This document shows, in pieces, positions 8,245-18,200 of a stretch of 38,319 bases of DNA. The translations under genes and the position numbers were made by a program. The stretch covers positions 1 to 38,319 of the forward strand of contig JAFGDH010000015.1 of the NCBI GenBank assembly GCA_016932215.1. The letters run 5' to 3'. The stretch's first letter is position 1. Each line of letters begins with the position of its first letter. The stretch is from Candidatus Aenigmatarchaeota archaeon (lineage in GTDB: Archaea > Aenigmatarchaeota > Aenigmatarchaeia > QMZP01 > QMZT01). The notes beneath the pieces are model-generated. The model was given only the letters and a program-made list of their open reading frames with translations, searched no databases and was not told the DNA's origin.

Positions 8245-9471
8245 ATGAAGAAAGAGGACATACAAAAGAAGCGACTGAGGGACCTCGTGGAAGAACTGGA
8301 AGCGATCAGGGGCAGGCATACCGAACTCGTTTCCGTTTACGTTCCAGCAGGATACAACTTCAACAAGGTGGTGGAACAGATCAGGAACGAGCAGTCCACT
8401 GCCCAGAACATCAAGTCGAAAACTGTCCGGAAGAACGTGATGGGGGCGCTGGAAAGGATACTCCAGCACATGAAGCTTTACGCCCAGACCACCCCGGAAA
8501 ACGGCGTTGTGATATTCTCAGGAAACGTCTCCGACCGCGAGGGCGTGTCGGACATAGAGATATGGGCGGTCGAGCCCCCCGAGAAGCTCAACCAGAGGAT
8601 GTACAGGTGCGACCAGACATTCATACTGGACCCCCTCAAGGACATGATAAGGGAGCGCGAAGTTTACGGAATAGTCGTTATAGACAAGTCCGACGCCGAC
8701 ATAGGCGTTCTTCAGGGCAAGCGGATTTCCCTTTTAAAGCATTTCGATTCACTCGTACCCGGAAAGACTGACAAAGGCGGCTGGTCGCAGGCGAGATACG
8801 CCAGGATACGTGAGAACCTCCTTAACGATTTCCTCAAGAAGATAGGAGAGGTCGCTTCCGAGAAGTTCAAGGAGTTCAGGGATCTCAAGGGCGTGCTGAT
8901 CGGGGGACCTGGTCCAGTCAAGGATCAGTTCAAGGACGGCAAGTACCTGGACTACGAGATCAAGAACAAGATCGTTGGCGTGGTGGCCACGTCCTATACG
9001 GGGAAGATAGGGCTGGAGGAAGCGGTGGACAGGGCGGAGGACATACTTTCTGAAGCCTCCGCGATAGGCGAGAAGAAGATAGTCAACAGGTTCCTGAACG
9101 AACTGGGGAAGGACACGGGACTGGCCGTATACGGATTGAAGGAAGTGGCGGCCGCGCTCCAGGCGGGCAACCTTGAAACCCTTCTCATTTCCGAGCATTT
9201 CGACTGGAAGGACACGAGATTCAAATGCCCTAGCTGCGGGAAGGAGGAGGAAATGGTCCTGAACGCGCACGTGCTTTCCGAGGAGAGGAAGTGCAGGGAA
9301 TGCGGCGAAAGACTTGAAGTCATCGCTGAGAAGGACGTTACGGACAAGATCGTGAAAAAGGCGGAAGAGATGGGGACCGACGTAGAGTTCATCTCCATCG
9401 AAACCAAAGAGGGATCCCAGCTCAAGGAGATAGGCGGGATAGCGGGGATACTGAGGTTTAAAAGCGGATAA
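8245..9471 (+). CDS. prf1: Archaeal class I release factor aRF1 with a GGWSQ loop
   Basis: The 408-residue length and three-domain layout match aRF1/eRF1. The stop-codon-reading domain is intact: NIKS at residues 55-58 (TAQNIKSKT) and YRCDQTF at 120-126, the YxCxxxF motif. The C-terminal domain carries the archaeal zinc ribbon (FKCPSCGKEEE, then KCRECGERL). The peptidyl-tRNA hydrolysis loop is unusual: where the universal GGQ is expected, the sequence reads DKGGWSQARYARIRE, so residue 180 is Trp and the first Gln is residue 182. The same GxxQ spacing is known from Vms1/VLRF1-type hydrolases. A TATA-like CATTTAAAAA lies near 8199-8208. The identity as aRF1 is clear; how it catalyses release is open. 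Confidence 0.93.
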   Translation: MKKEDIQKKRLRDLVEELEAIRGRHTELVSVYVPAGYNFNKVVEQIRNEQSTAQNIKSKTVRKNVMGALERILQHMKLYAQTTPENGVVIFSGNVSDREGVSDIEIWAVEPPEKLNQRMYRCDQTFILDPLKDMIREREVYGIVVIDKSDADIGVLQGKRISLLKHFDSLVPGKTDKGGWSQARYARIRENLLNDFLKKIGEVASEKFKEFRDLKGVLIGGPGPVKDQFKDGKYLDYEIKNKIVGVVATSYTGKIGLEEAVDRAEDILSEASAIGEKKIVNRFLNELGKDTGLAVYGLKEVAAALQAGNLETLLISEHFDWKDTRFKCPSCGKEEEMVLNAHVLSEERKCRECGERLEVIAEKDVTDKIVKKAEEMGTDVEFISIETKEGSQLKEIGGIAGILRFKSG

Positions 9472-9531
9472 ATATCGATTTAAAAAACTTACTTCTTAAC
9501 GGTAAACATTGATACAGAAACCGCAGCCAGA

Positions 9532-9756
9532 TTGAAACCAGGTCAGGATACAGCCAGACTCAGCACATGTGTTTACTCTTTCTTACTTGATGGTGGCTGG
9601 AAAACCGGTGTGGCATATCCGGTTGTTGAAGAGCCAGTGTCCGAAATACAGCATAACCGATCTCTATGGTATGGTGACCGTCCATTCACGAACGTTCTTG
9701 TAACCTTGGATAATGGAAAAGAAACCCAGTCATTCGGCAATATATGGTTAGAATAA
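9532..9756 (+). CDS. Possible small protein, doubtful
   Basis: A 74-codon open frame fills the gap between prf1 and rpl3. It opens with TTG; the frame stays open further upstream through an ATT at 9508, about 25 nt after a TATA-like ATTTAAAAAAC. The translation looks protein-like (LLDGGWKTGVAYPVVEEPVS, then DRPFTNVLVTLDNGKETQSF) but has no ATG, no clear ribosome-binding site, no recognised domain, and codon use more AT-rich than its neighbours. It ends 2 nt before the convergent rpl3 stop. It could equally be a remnant or a 3'-UTR. Little more can be said. Confidence 0.3.
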   Translation: MKPGQDTARLSTCVYSFLLDGGWKTGVAYPVVEEPVSEIQHNRSLWYGDRPFTNVLVTLDNGKETQSFGNIWLE

Positions 9757-9758
9757 AC

Positions 9759-10736
9759 TCACTGCTGCGATTCCTTCGAGATGTGAGTGATCTCCAGAGG
9801 CTCTTTTATTCCCTTTCGAATAGCCTTCCTGAACATGATAAGTCGCTTTCTCGGTCCGGGTATGCTGCCCTCTACCATCATATAGCTCTTCGGCACGACG
9901 CCGTAATTAACTATGCCGCCCTTCGCGGAGAATCCCTCGTTCCCGATCTTTACGATTCGCTTGTTGTACTCGGTCCTCGTCTGAAAACCGAGCTGGCCGG
10001 CCTGCGGTATTTTCCCCGGAAGAACCCTTCCCGGCGTTACGGGTCCCATGGTTCCCACGTGCCTTCTCTTTCCCTTGTTCTTCCTCGATCTTATCACGAT
10101 ACCGAACCTCTTTACCGGCCCCTGGTAACCCTTTCCCTTGTCGACCGCTTTGACGTCAACGTATTCCCCTTCCTCGAAGACCTCAGTGATGTCCAGAATC
10201 TTTCCCAGTCTTTCCTTCGCGTACCCGAACTTCTGTTTCGGATCCTTGCCGGAAACGTCCAGCTCGAACACTTCAGGCTTCTTCTTCGAAACGCCTGATT
10301 CCCTTGGTTGGGTGTGTACTAAAAGGCGAACGTCGGTGAAATCACCGTATTCCCTTTTCTCATGCTTCTTCTTGGGGAGGGAAAGCTTCCTCGAAAGGTC
10401 CTGCTTAAGGTTTTCGGCCAGTATCGTTCCTATGTCCGAGTATTTTCCAAGCGCTTTCCTGTATAGTTTTATTCCAAAAACCACGAGCGGAGGACAGTCG
10501 ACAATCGTCACGCCTTTCGAGATTTCCTGCCCGCTGGTTGCGGAATCCTTCCTGTTATCATTGTATGAAATATGTGTCATTCCGGCCTTGTATCCGGCGA
10601 AAACGATGGGTCTCGCTTCCTCTGAACTCTTGATTGAGATCGATCCTGCGACCCTTAACCTAGGATAAATTCGTTTGGCTCTCTTTTTCGGCCAGTATGC
10701 GCGCGATCCTGCCTTTGGTTTGTGTCCTTTAGCCAT
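9759..10736 (-). CDS. rpl3: Large-subunit ribosomal protein uL3
   Basis: The 325-residue protein is a typical archaeal uL3. Its basic start (MAKGHKPKAGSRAYWPKKRA) is followed by GYKAGMTHI, the domain-2 linker VDVKAVDKGKGYQGPVKRFG, and the finger that reaches the peptidyl-transferase centre (HVGTMGPVTPGRVLPGKIPQ). It sits 11 nt after rps11 and is the last gene of the uS13-uS4-uS11-uL3 run. This is not the usual archaeal context: uL3 normally opens the S10-type operon before uL4, and uS11 is normally followed by the RNA polymerase subunit D gene. Confidence 0.97.
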   Translation of the reverse strand: MAKGHKPKAGSRAYWPKKRAKRIYPRLRVAGSISIKSSEEARPIVFAGYKAGMTHISYNDNRKDSATSGQEISKGVTIVDCPPLVVFGIKLYRKALGKYSDIGTILAENLKQDLSRKLSLPKKKHEKREYGDFTDVRLLVHTQPRESGVSKKKPEVFELDVSGKDPKQKFGYAKERLGKILDITEVFEEGEYVDVKAVDKGKGYQGPVKRFGIVIRSRKNKGKRRHVGTMGPVTPGRVLPGKIPQAGQLGFQTRTEYNKRIVKIGNEGFSAKGGIVNYGVVPKSYMMVEGSIPGPRKRLIMFRKAIRKGIKEPLEITHISKESQQ

Positions 10737-10747
10737 AAATCATCACT

Positions 10748-11140
10748 TTATACCCTTCTTCCGCCACGGCCTCCGGCCTTCCTGGTGGTGTCGTGAGGAA
10801 TCCCTGTTACGTCTTCGATTCTTCCTATCCTGAGACCTGTCCTTACCAGCGCCCTGATTGCCGGCTGCGCTCCCGGGCCGGGTATCTTCTTTTTGTGTCC
10901 TCCCTGCGCGCGGATCTTGAGGTGAACCCCGATAAGACCCTTGCTGAGCGCCTCCTCGGCGACCTTCCTGGCAGCCTTCATCGCAGGGAACGGAGAACCC
11001 TTGTCCTTGTCCCTGTTCGTAATAATACCTCCAGAGCACCTGGAAATGGTCTCTGCCCCTGTTATGTCTGTGATATGGATTATCGTGTTGTTCACGGATG
11101 AATATATGTGAGCTATTCCCCATTTTTCTTCCCTGTTCAT
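10748..11140 (-). CDS. rps11: Small-subunit ribosomal protein uS11
   Basis: The 130-residue protein has the uS11 signature: [20 protein letters not shown] near the N-terminus, [20 protein letters not shown] in the middle and the basic tail [17 protein letters not shown]. uS11 binds 16S rRNA near the 690 loop on the platform; in this genome that loop carries an intron (35093-35140). Its start overlaps the rps4 stop by 4 nt, so translation is coupled. Confidence 0.97.
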   Translation of the reverse strand: MNREEKWGIAHIYSSVNNTIIHITDITGAETISRCSGGIITNRDKDKGSPFPAMKAARKVAEEALSKGLIGVHLKIRAQGGHKKKIPGPGAQPAIRALVRTGLRIGRIEDVTGIPHDTTRKAGGRGGRRV

Positions 11141-11601
11141 TTCTTATCAGCTCCTTTTACTATTATGCTCCCTTCCTTCTCGACGGGAACTATCAGTGAG
11201 GGGAATATGACCCTTCTACCGTCTATGTAAACATGACCATGCGTTATTTTTTGCCTTGCGTGTCTGATAGAATCTGCGAGTTCTTTCCTGTATATGATTG
11301 TCTGCAGCCTTCTGCCGAGTATGTCCTTCGAAGTGAGCGAAAGTATGTCCTTGAGCTCCTGGTCCTTTCTCAGCAGCCCGAGCTCGGAAACCTTTTTCAC
11401 CAGCGCCTTCTTCTTCTCATCGTCCTGTACGGCGATAAGATTCCTTGCCCTTCTTCGGAAGTTTCTTACTATTTCTTCAGCTCTCCATATCTCCTTCTTC
11501 CTGTTGAGGCCGAACTCTTTCAGTACCTTCTTCTCTTCCTCTATCCTGCTGCTGTCCCATGGCCTTTTAGGATGTTTGTATTTCTTTTTTAGTACTCTCA
11601 T
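11137..11601 (-). CDS. rps4: Small-subunit ribosomal protein uS4
   Basis: The 154-residue protein starts [20 protein letters not shown], as archaeal uS4 does, and carries the S4 RNA-binding domain ([20 protein letters not shown], then [20 protein letters not shown]). uS4 nucleates assembly of the 16S 5' domain. It is somewhat shorter than many archaeal homologues, lacking part of the C-terminal extension. It lies 12 nt after rps13 and overlaps rps11 as ATGA. Confidence 0.96.
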   Translation of the reverse strand: MRVLKKKYKHPKRPWDSSRIEEEKKVLKEFGLNRKKEIWRAEEIVRNFRRRARNLIAVQDDEKKKALVKKVSELGLLRKDQELKDILSLTSKDILGRRLQTIIYRKELADSIRHARQKITHGHVYIDGRRVIFPSLIVPVEKEGSIIVKGADKK

Positions 11602-11613
11602 CGAATTTCACCT

Positions 11614-12150
11614 TTACTTCTTGCCCCCGCTGCTAGGCTGCACCTTCTTCTTGCTGACCCCCACAACCTTGCCCTTTCGGAAGGAACCCCTTGTCCTCTG
11701 TCCCCTTACAGGGAGTTCGAACATGTGCCTCATCCCCTTGTAGGACTTAATCTTTTTCTCCTTGTTTATGTCCATTTTTTGCGTGAAAGAAAGCTGTGAT
11801 GTTGTGAGATGAACATTATTGCCAGAATCCGGGTCCCTTCTCCTGTTGTAGAACCACTCGGGAATGCCGTGCTTTTCGGGGTGAGCGATTATTTCTTCGA
11901 GCCTGTTCAGGTCAGCCTCTGAAAGGTCAGAAACTGTCTTTTCAGACATTCCGAAAATATTAGATATCACCTTGGCGTAAGCGAATGAAACACCCTTGAT
12001 GCTTCTTATGGCGTCTTTTACCTTTTTCGAGCCGTCCAGGTTGGTCTCCCCGAGCCTCACTATCTGCAGCCTTTTGACTGGCTTGGCTTCCTTGTGCTTT
12101 TCTTCAGACTTCTCCTGAACCTTCTCGCCCTTTTTTTCGCTTTTTTCCAT
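11614..12150 (-). CDS. rps13: Small-subunit ribosomal protein uS13
   Basis: I place the start at the ATG giving MEKSEKKGEK; a TTG eight codons upstream is possible but sits at the predicted transcription start. The 178-residue protein has a charged N-terminal extension rich in Lys/Glu, then the uS13 core: IVRLGETNLDGSKKVKDAIR, a helix-hairpin-helix-like VSFAYAKVISNIFGMSEKTV, and the conserved YKGMRHMFELPVRGQRTRGS. uS13 sits at the head of the 30S subunit and contacts P-site tRNA. It is the first gene of the run and has a good upstream TATA box. Confidence 0.96.
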   Translation of the reverse strand: MEKSEKKGEKVQEKSEEKHKEAKPVKRLQIVRLGETNLDGSKKVKDAIRSIKGVSFAYAKVISNIFGMSEKTVSDLSEADLNRLEEIIAHPEKHGIPEWFYNRRRDPDSGNNVHLTTSQLSFTQKMDINKEKKIKSYKGMRHMFELPVRGQRTRGSFRKGKVVGVSKKKVQPSSGGKK

Positions 12151-12189
12151 GATTATCGCATTCCAGTATGTCAATCCTAGTATATGAGT

Positions 12190-12206
12190 TAATCTATATA
12201 AATGGT
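12190..12206 (-). promoter_or_regulatory. Promoter of the uS13-uS4-uS11-uL3 cluster
   Basis: On the minus strand the sequence reads ACCATTTATATAGATTAA, a good archaeal TATA box with a purine-poor BRE-like context. The predicted start about 25 nt downstream falls near 12170-12175, just before the ATG chosen for rps13. The surrounding 90 nt between the giant surface gene and rps13 is strongly AT-rich. Confidence 0.55.
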
Positions 12207-12266
12207 ATAATGGTTATTTAAATCTTATAAATGTTTTAAACCGGTCCGTTTGCTTGTTTAAGAAAT

Positions 12267-15200
12267 CTATTCTATTCCCCTTTCCAGTATGTCCAGGTAC
12301 TTTTCAGAATTCTCTATGAACACCATTGCGGACTTGAAGTCCTTCTTCTTTATGTATTTGACTATGTCCTCCATGAGCTTCTTGAGGTTCTCGTAATAAT
12401 ATCTCTCCTTCTCGTTCAGCCTGTGCATGTTTATGCCGCTGAACCTCTCCCTTATGTTGTCCGTGAGCATCATCACCGCCCCTGGATCAGGCTCCTTCGC
12501 CTGCATGATAGGCTGGCCACCCGGAAGCGACGGGACATTCGGCCTTTCCACCGTGTACTTCTTCCCGAACCTTCTCCTTCCCATCAGCCACCATACGCAT
12601 ACGAACGCCACCCCTATCACCGGCATCATTATGACTATCAGCAGCATCGAGAAGTCCGCACCCTCGGCCGTTTCGATGTCCTTCATCAGGTCTTTCATCT
12701 GGGTAAGCGTCTTTTCAGCGCCGTCCAGGTCGCCGTTCGCGATCTGGTTTCTGGCGGTTCCGATGAGCCCTGAAATCGTCAGATAAATGGTGGTCTGAGC
12801 CCCTGTCAGGGAATCCTTCATCTTTCCAAGGGTCTCCTCGATGGCGTCCACTTCCTCGTTAAGGACCTCTATATACGTCATGGTGACCTTGATGGTCACG
12901 TTCAGTTCCTCTTTCATTCCTCCTGAAATCACTTTCATACTGGTCTTGTATATACCCTTCTCCGCGTCCTTTGCTGCGCATACCGAAACAGGGATGTTGC
13001 TCTTTGTACCTGCCCTTACCGTGGTTATAGTCTTCGAGGTCTCCAGGTCGCAGCAGTCCGGCACTGATACCAGCTTGTCCGTGTACACGTTGTCCAGATC
13101 AATGGTTCCGGTGTTGTCGACGTACAGGTTCACCGACGTGCATCTCCCTGCCTTCACGTTTATTTCGTTTATTGAAATCTCCATCTTCCTCACCGGATAT
13201 ACGCATCCCTGGACGACCGCGGGCTTGTCCCTCGTGCTCCCGCACCTGTTATCGTCCGTACAGGTTCTCGTCTGTAAACCTTCGATGGGGCATTCCGACC
13301 ATGCAGTGCAGGTCCATCTCTCCGTGCACCCTGAAGGACCCGGTCCTCCGGAAGGACTGGTTCCGGCTCCCGGACCTCCCGGACCTGGTGGCGGTGCGGT
13401 TGAAGCAGTGAGCTTTATGATTGACGACTTGACTTCCCCGTCGCTGACGGAATTCCCGGTCGTCGAATTGGAATTATATCCCGACCTGCTCGCGGTTATT
13501 GTCAGGTTGGTTGAATAGACAGAAACATTGGCTTGGACGGTTCCCCATCCCCCTGAACCGGTCGTTCCGGTGTCCGCTACAGTGGTTCCGTTGTAAAGGG
13601 TAAGTGTCGTTCCGGTTAGTATGGAAGACCCCGTCATCGTGGTCACGTTGAAATACCCGAAGCCCGGAACCTTCATGTAGAACGCGAAGGCTCCTGTATA
13701 CGATGACGTGTCGAGGGACTGGTTCTGTCCTGTATAACCCGACCCTGTCACGCTTATGTTGTACACCCCGTCAGGGACCCCCGTAAAGGTGATGGTACCG
13801 GTGGATGTCGAGCTGTTCAGATTGGTCCCCGTCGTATTTTTGACGATCCCGCTGGAGTTCATTATGCTCACGATCATCCCCGTGGTTATCAGCGAACGCT
13901 TCATGTTGTATATGTTAACTGTGACCGTCCTTTCGGACAGCGTGAATGTTTTGGTGTTGCCTATCGAATACAGATCGGTCGTGTTGAATGTCCAGCCGGT
14001 CTTGAAATAATTATTAGAGGTTATGTTGATCACGTACTCCCCGTCGGGTATGTACTCGAACTTGGTGTAGTTGGTGATCAGGTTCTTGTCAGGTATGGTC
14101 GTCCCGTTCGTCCCTGTCACGGTGCTCCCTCCGGGAGTCCGAAGCGTGATGTTTACCGGGTAATTCGCCGTGCTGCCGTCGATGTCCCTCACGTAAACGT
14201 GCAACGTCCTTTCCGAAAGGTAGAAGTTCATCGTGTTGTCCGCGGACGCGGCCGAATATGTGTTGAAGTTCTTGGACTGGGAAAAATGCGCGGAGGAGTT
14301 CACCAGCACAGAATAGTTTCCGTTGTAAAGATACTGGAATGCCGTCGATTTCGCCGTAGCGTTCAGGTACTGACCTCTCGCGTTTTTGGCAAGGGAACCG
14401 CCAAGCTGCATGCTTATGTTGACGTCGCTGCTGAGCGCGCTCCCGCCCTCCTTGTATACGTAAACCGAAAGCTTTAGCGGGGTGAGCGTCTTGGAAATGC
14501 TTGCACCCTGCGGGTCAAGTGCAAGAGTCCAGTTCCATTTCCCGTATCCCGTCGAATTCGCGTCAATTACATAGGTGTATGTTCCCGCGATCACTGACGG
14601 CTTCACGTGGTGGAAGGTGACATATCCTGATGAGTCCGTTAATCCTGTAAGCGTCTCCCCGTTGGCGTTCTGAGCGACAGCGCCTGCCAGATACATGGTC
14701 ACATTCGCTCCGGCAAGGCCGGAGGTCGAATTCTTCGCCCTTATCTTTACTTCCGTGTCGTTGAGAGCTATCGTGAGGTTGTTCGTGGTGTTCTCGTTCT
14801 CCCCCGGCGTCACGGTCAGCAGCACGGTTCCGGGCGGGGCGAGACCGAGCGGATAGAGCTGGCTGCTGTTGAAGGTGACGGAAACGTTGCCGTATTTTAT
14901 CCTGGTTTTCAGCACGTATCCGTTCGCGTCAGTCGTGTTCGACCAGCTTTCAGAAGTCCTGGTGTTCGTGAATGACATGTCCAGGATCCCTGCCTTGGTT
15001 CCGGTCTCATTCGTTACGGTGACCGAGAACCTGGTCTCATTGAGTGTGTAATTGATGAGATTCAGTTTTCCTGCCATCGCGTCCGTTACGGCAAGCGTTC
15101 CGGTGTTCGAGTTGTTGAAGAAGTATACGTCGGTCATGTTCCCGGCGAGGGTGAAGCTATGGCTGCCTCCCGGGACCTTTTCGAACAGGACGGAGCCGTT

Positions 15201-18200
15201 TGCAGTGACCGCCTGAAAGGTCGGGGAGTTCATCGTGACCGTTATCCCGTCTATCAGTTCCCCTGTATCGCTCCTTAACGTGATGTTGACCCTGGTCATG
15301 TTAAGGATCCTGACGAAGGCCATCGACTGTAAATTACAATTTGTCGTGGACAGGAAGAAGGTAGTCTGATTTATGCCGTACCCTATCGGGCTACCGTTGA
15401 ACGTGAGAGTCTTGGTGCCTGACGTTATGTAGCACTTCATCCTCCCGTTGGTTGCGTTGTACTTGCACGTCGGCAGGGTACCGAGAAGGGCCGAGTCCCC
15501 GCTGGTCAGGTCCTTTATCTTGATCGTTATGTTGTTGATGATGTCTTCCCCATCGGAGGAATTTACGGTCATGTTGACCATGGAATATTCGCTTCCTATC
15601 ATGTAGTGGTTCTGGTTCCTGGGTATCGTTATATTCGCAAGGTTATATTCGCACCACCCGCTGGATTTCGCGTCGATGTTTATGTTAGTGTATGGCTCGT
15701 GTATACTCCTGGACGATACGTTGAAATAGAAGTTTCCGTAGCCGTTGGTCGTTGTCTGGTAGGCCTCGCAGTTCGTCCCTCCGTAGCACCCCTCCGAGCG
15801 AAGCTTCAGGGTGGTCGGATATTTGGACCCGTTTATAGCGTCAAGCGAGATGATGTCCCTTACCTGGCCGGTGACGTAGCTGTCCCCTACCATCTCTATG
15901 TCGATGGTTGAAGTGTTGACGGAATACTGGTAAGTTCCCATCGATTTGGTGCGGTAGCCTGTAGCGACGGACTGGATGCAGTACGTCTCGTAAACGCTGC
16001 TGTCCTGGCTGAACACGTAAGGACTGACCTTAAGCGAATACGAGCCGTTGTCGTTGACCTCTGCCTTGTACCTTACCTGGCTCTCCTGCAGCCCGGAGCA
16101 TGCGGTTGACCGATAAAATGATACGGCCGCGTTGTCAACCGGCTCGAACGCGACGGGATCGAATGGAGGGGAAGGCGTGAAATCGAGGAAGTTCGCGTCG
16201 CTTACGTTCCCGGAGACGTTGACGCTTCCCGTCAGGTTTATCGTGAGCGTCTGCGTTCCGATCCTTGAGCTTCCGTTGACGATATCGTCAAACATGTTGT
16301 ATCCGCTGACCAGTATGCGGATGAAATACGTGATCATGCCGTTGATTTCCAGCGACACAGATCCGAGTGTGTTGGTCTTTCCCGAGTTCGCAACTATCTT
16401 CCCTATCGCTATCTCGTCTGAAGTGATGAATCTACCGAAACCCACGTCCCATCCGTCTATGGTCACGTTGTAGTATCCTGCCGGAAGGTTGATGAAGGTC
16501 CCGTTGCCGTTGACAGTCAAGTTGGAATAATTCAGCGCGACCCCATCCTGCCATAGCGTGATAGTAAGGTTGTCCAGGAGGCTCGTCGTCACGTTCGGTG
16601 CGGTCACAGCTATGGTCACGTTGACCAGATGGCCTGGCATCCCCGACCTGACCGGCGGGGCGGGAGGATCGATGTGCCTGTAAATATGATTGCCTGCCGC
16701 GATGGCGACGGGATATGAATTATTAATCTTAGATCCGGTGTCTATCGATACGTTGCAGGCGGAGCATGGCCTCAGCCTCTTTATCGTGTATACGCCGGTC
16801 CCGCTCGTCGGGCTTGTTAAAATAACGTCGTTCCCGTTCCCGTATTTGAGGTATGATGAAGTTGACGAATTTATCCACAGTTTGCTGAGTGCGGTCACTG
16901 GAGTCCCGCTGGGGGTCGTGACGTTCACCGCTATCTGGGTGATGTTTACCCTCAGCGTCATGGGATTGGAACCGGGATTTATCTGGTAGCCTGAAGTCGA
17001 ATTCAGTCCGTATCCCTGGTGGGAACCGTTCACGGCGATGTTATACGATCCGGGCGCGAGAATGAACGTCACGTAACCAATATCGGAAGTGTGGGACGAG
17101 TTCGTGTACGACCCGTTAGAGACTGTGACGTTTACGCCTTTGTTCGTCTCGTCGTCACCTACGAGGTTGTTCTCTCCGTCCCTTACGGTTACGGTGAGCG
17201 TGGTGGCGATCACGTTGAACGTCTGGATTGGAGTGACGGTCCAGTTGTTAGTCGTGTCGTTTGCGTACAGCCTCCAACCTATGGTCTGTCCGGTCTTGCC
17301 CAGCGTCCCGATAGTGAAGTTGCTCCAGGAGCCTGTTCCTGAAAGCGACGTGGTGGTGTTGGCCCATGATCCCGTGACGTTGGTCCTGAGGACGGCATGG
17401 CTCAGTGCCAGGTTGTCCGTCCAGTAAGCATAGACTTTGACGTATCCCCCGTTCCCCACCGAGCCGGATATGTTGTCTCCCAGGCCCGAATACTCCGGAG
17501 CCTCAAGGTCCCCCTCGACCTCTCCGTTGTAATAATAATAATTGAGGCTGTTCACCTGCACGGTGTCGTCTATGCCGAGCGAACCGTTATATATGGACAT
17601 TGTGAACGTCCCTATCGGCAGCCTCCTGAACACAGCGTGACCGGTACTGTTTGTTATTTTGGTCTGGAAATGGCCGGAAGAGTTCTGGACCATGGGAGAC
17701 GATCCCTTCGCCCCCTTCCATAGGGTAACGTTGGCGTAAACCGGCGTCCCCAGCTCGGTTATCCTTGTCAGTATCCAGTTTTCAGTAAGCTTTATCGGAA
17801 GCACTGTCTCTACGTCCGGCGGGACGAGGTAATTGCTCTTGAGTGTGTAGTTGTAACCGGCCGTGCTCCCGTTCACATTGATCGTGACCACGCTGGTTAT
17901 GCTGGTGAAGTTGGCCCATCCGTTGGCGTCGGAAAGCTGAGACCAGAAGTTAGTGCCGTTGTTTATGCTGACGTTGGCGTTCTGGATCACCGATCCCTGT
18001 ACGAGTATGCTCAGGTCGCCCGGGTTCGGGGTCATGACCATCGGATCACTTCTCCTGTCCGTGAGGGTGTTGCTTATCACGGTGTAATTCTTGGTCGCGT
18101 TCTGGTAGTTGGCGTGGGTGGCCCTGAAGGTGCGGTTGGCGCCTGACGGCATCCCGTATATCCAGCAGTCGCCGTTGGAATCTGTCGTGCAGTTCGCCAT

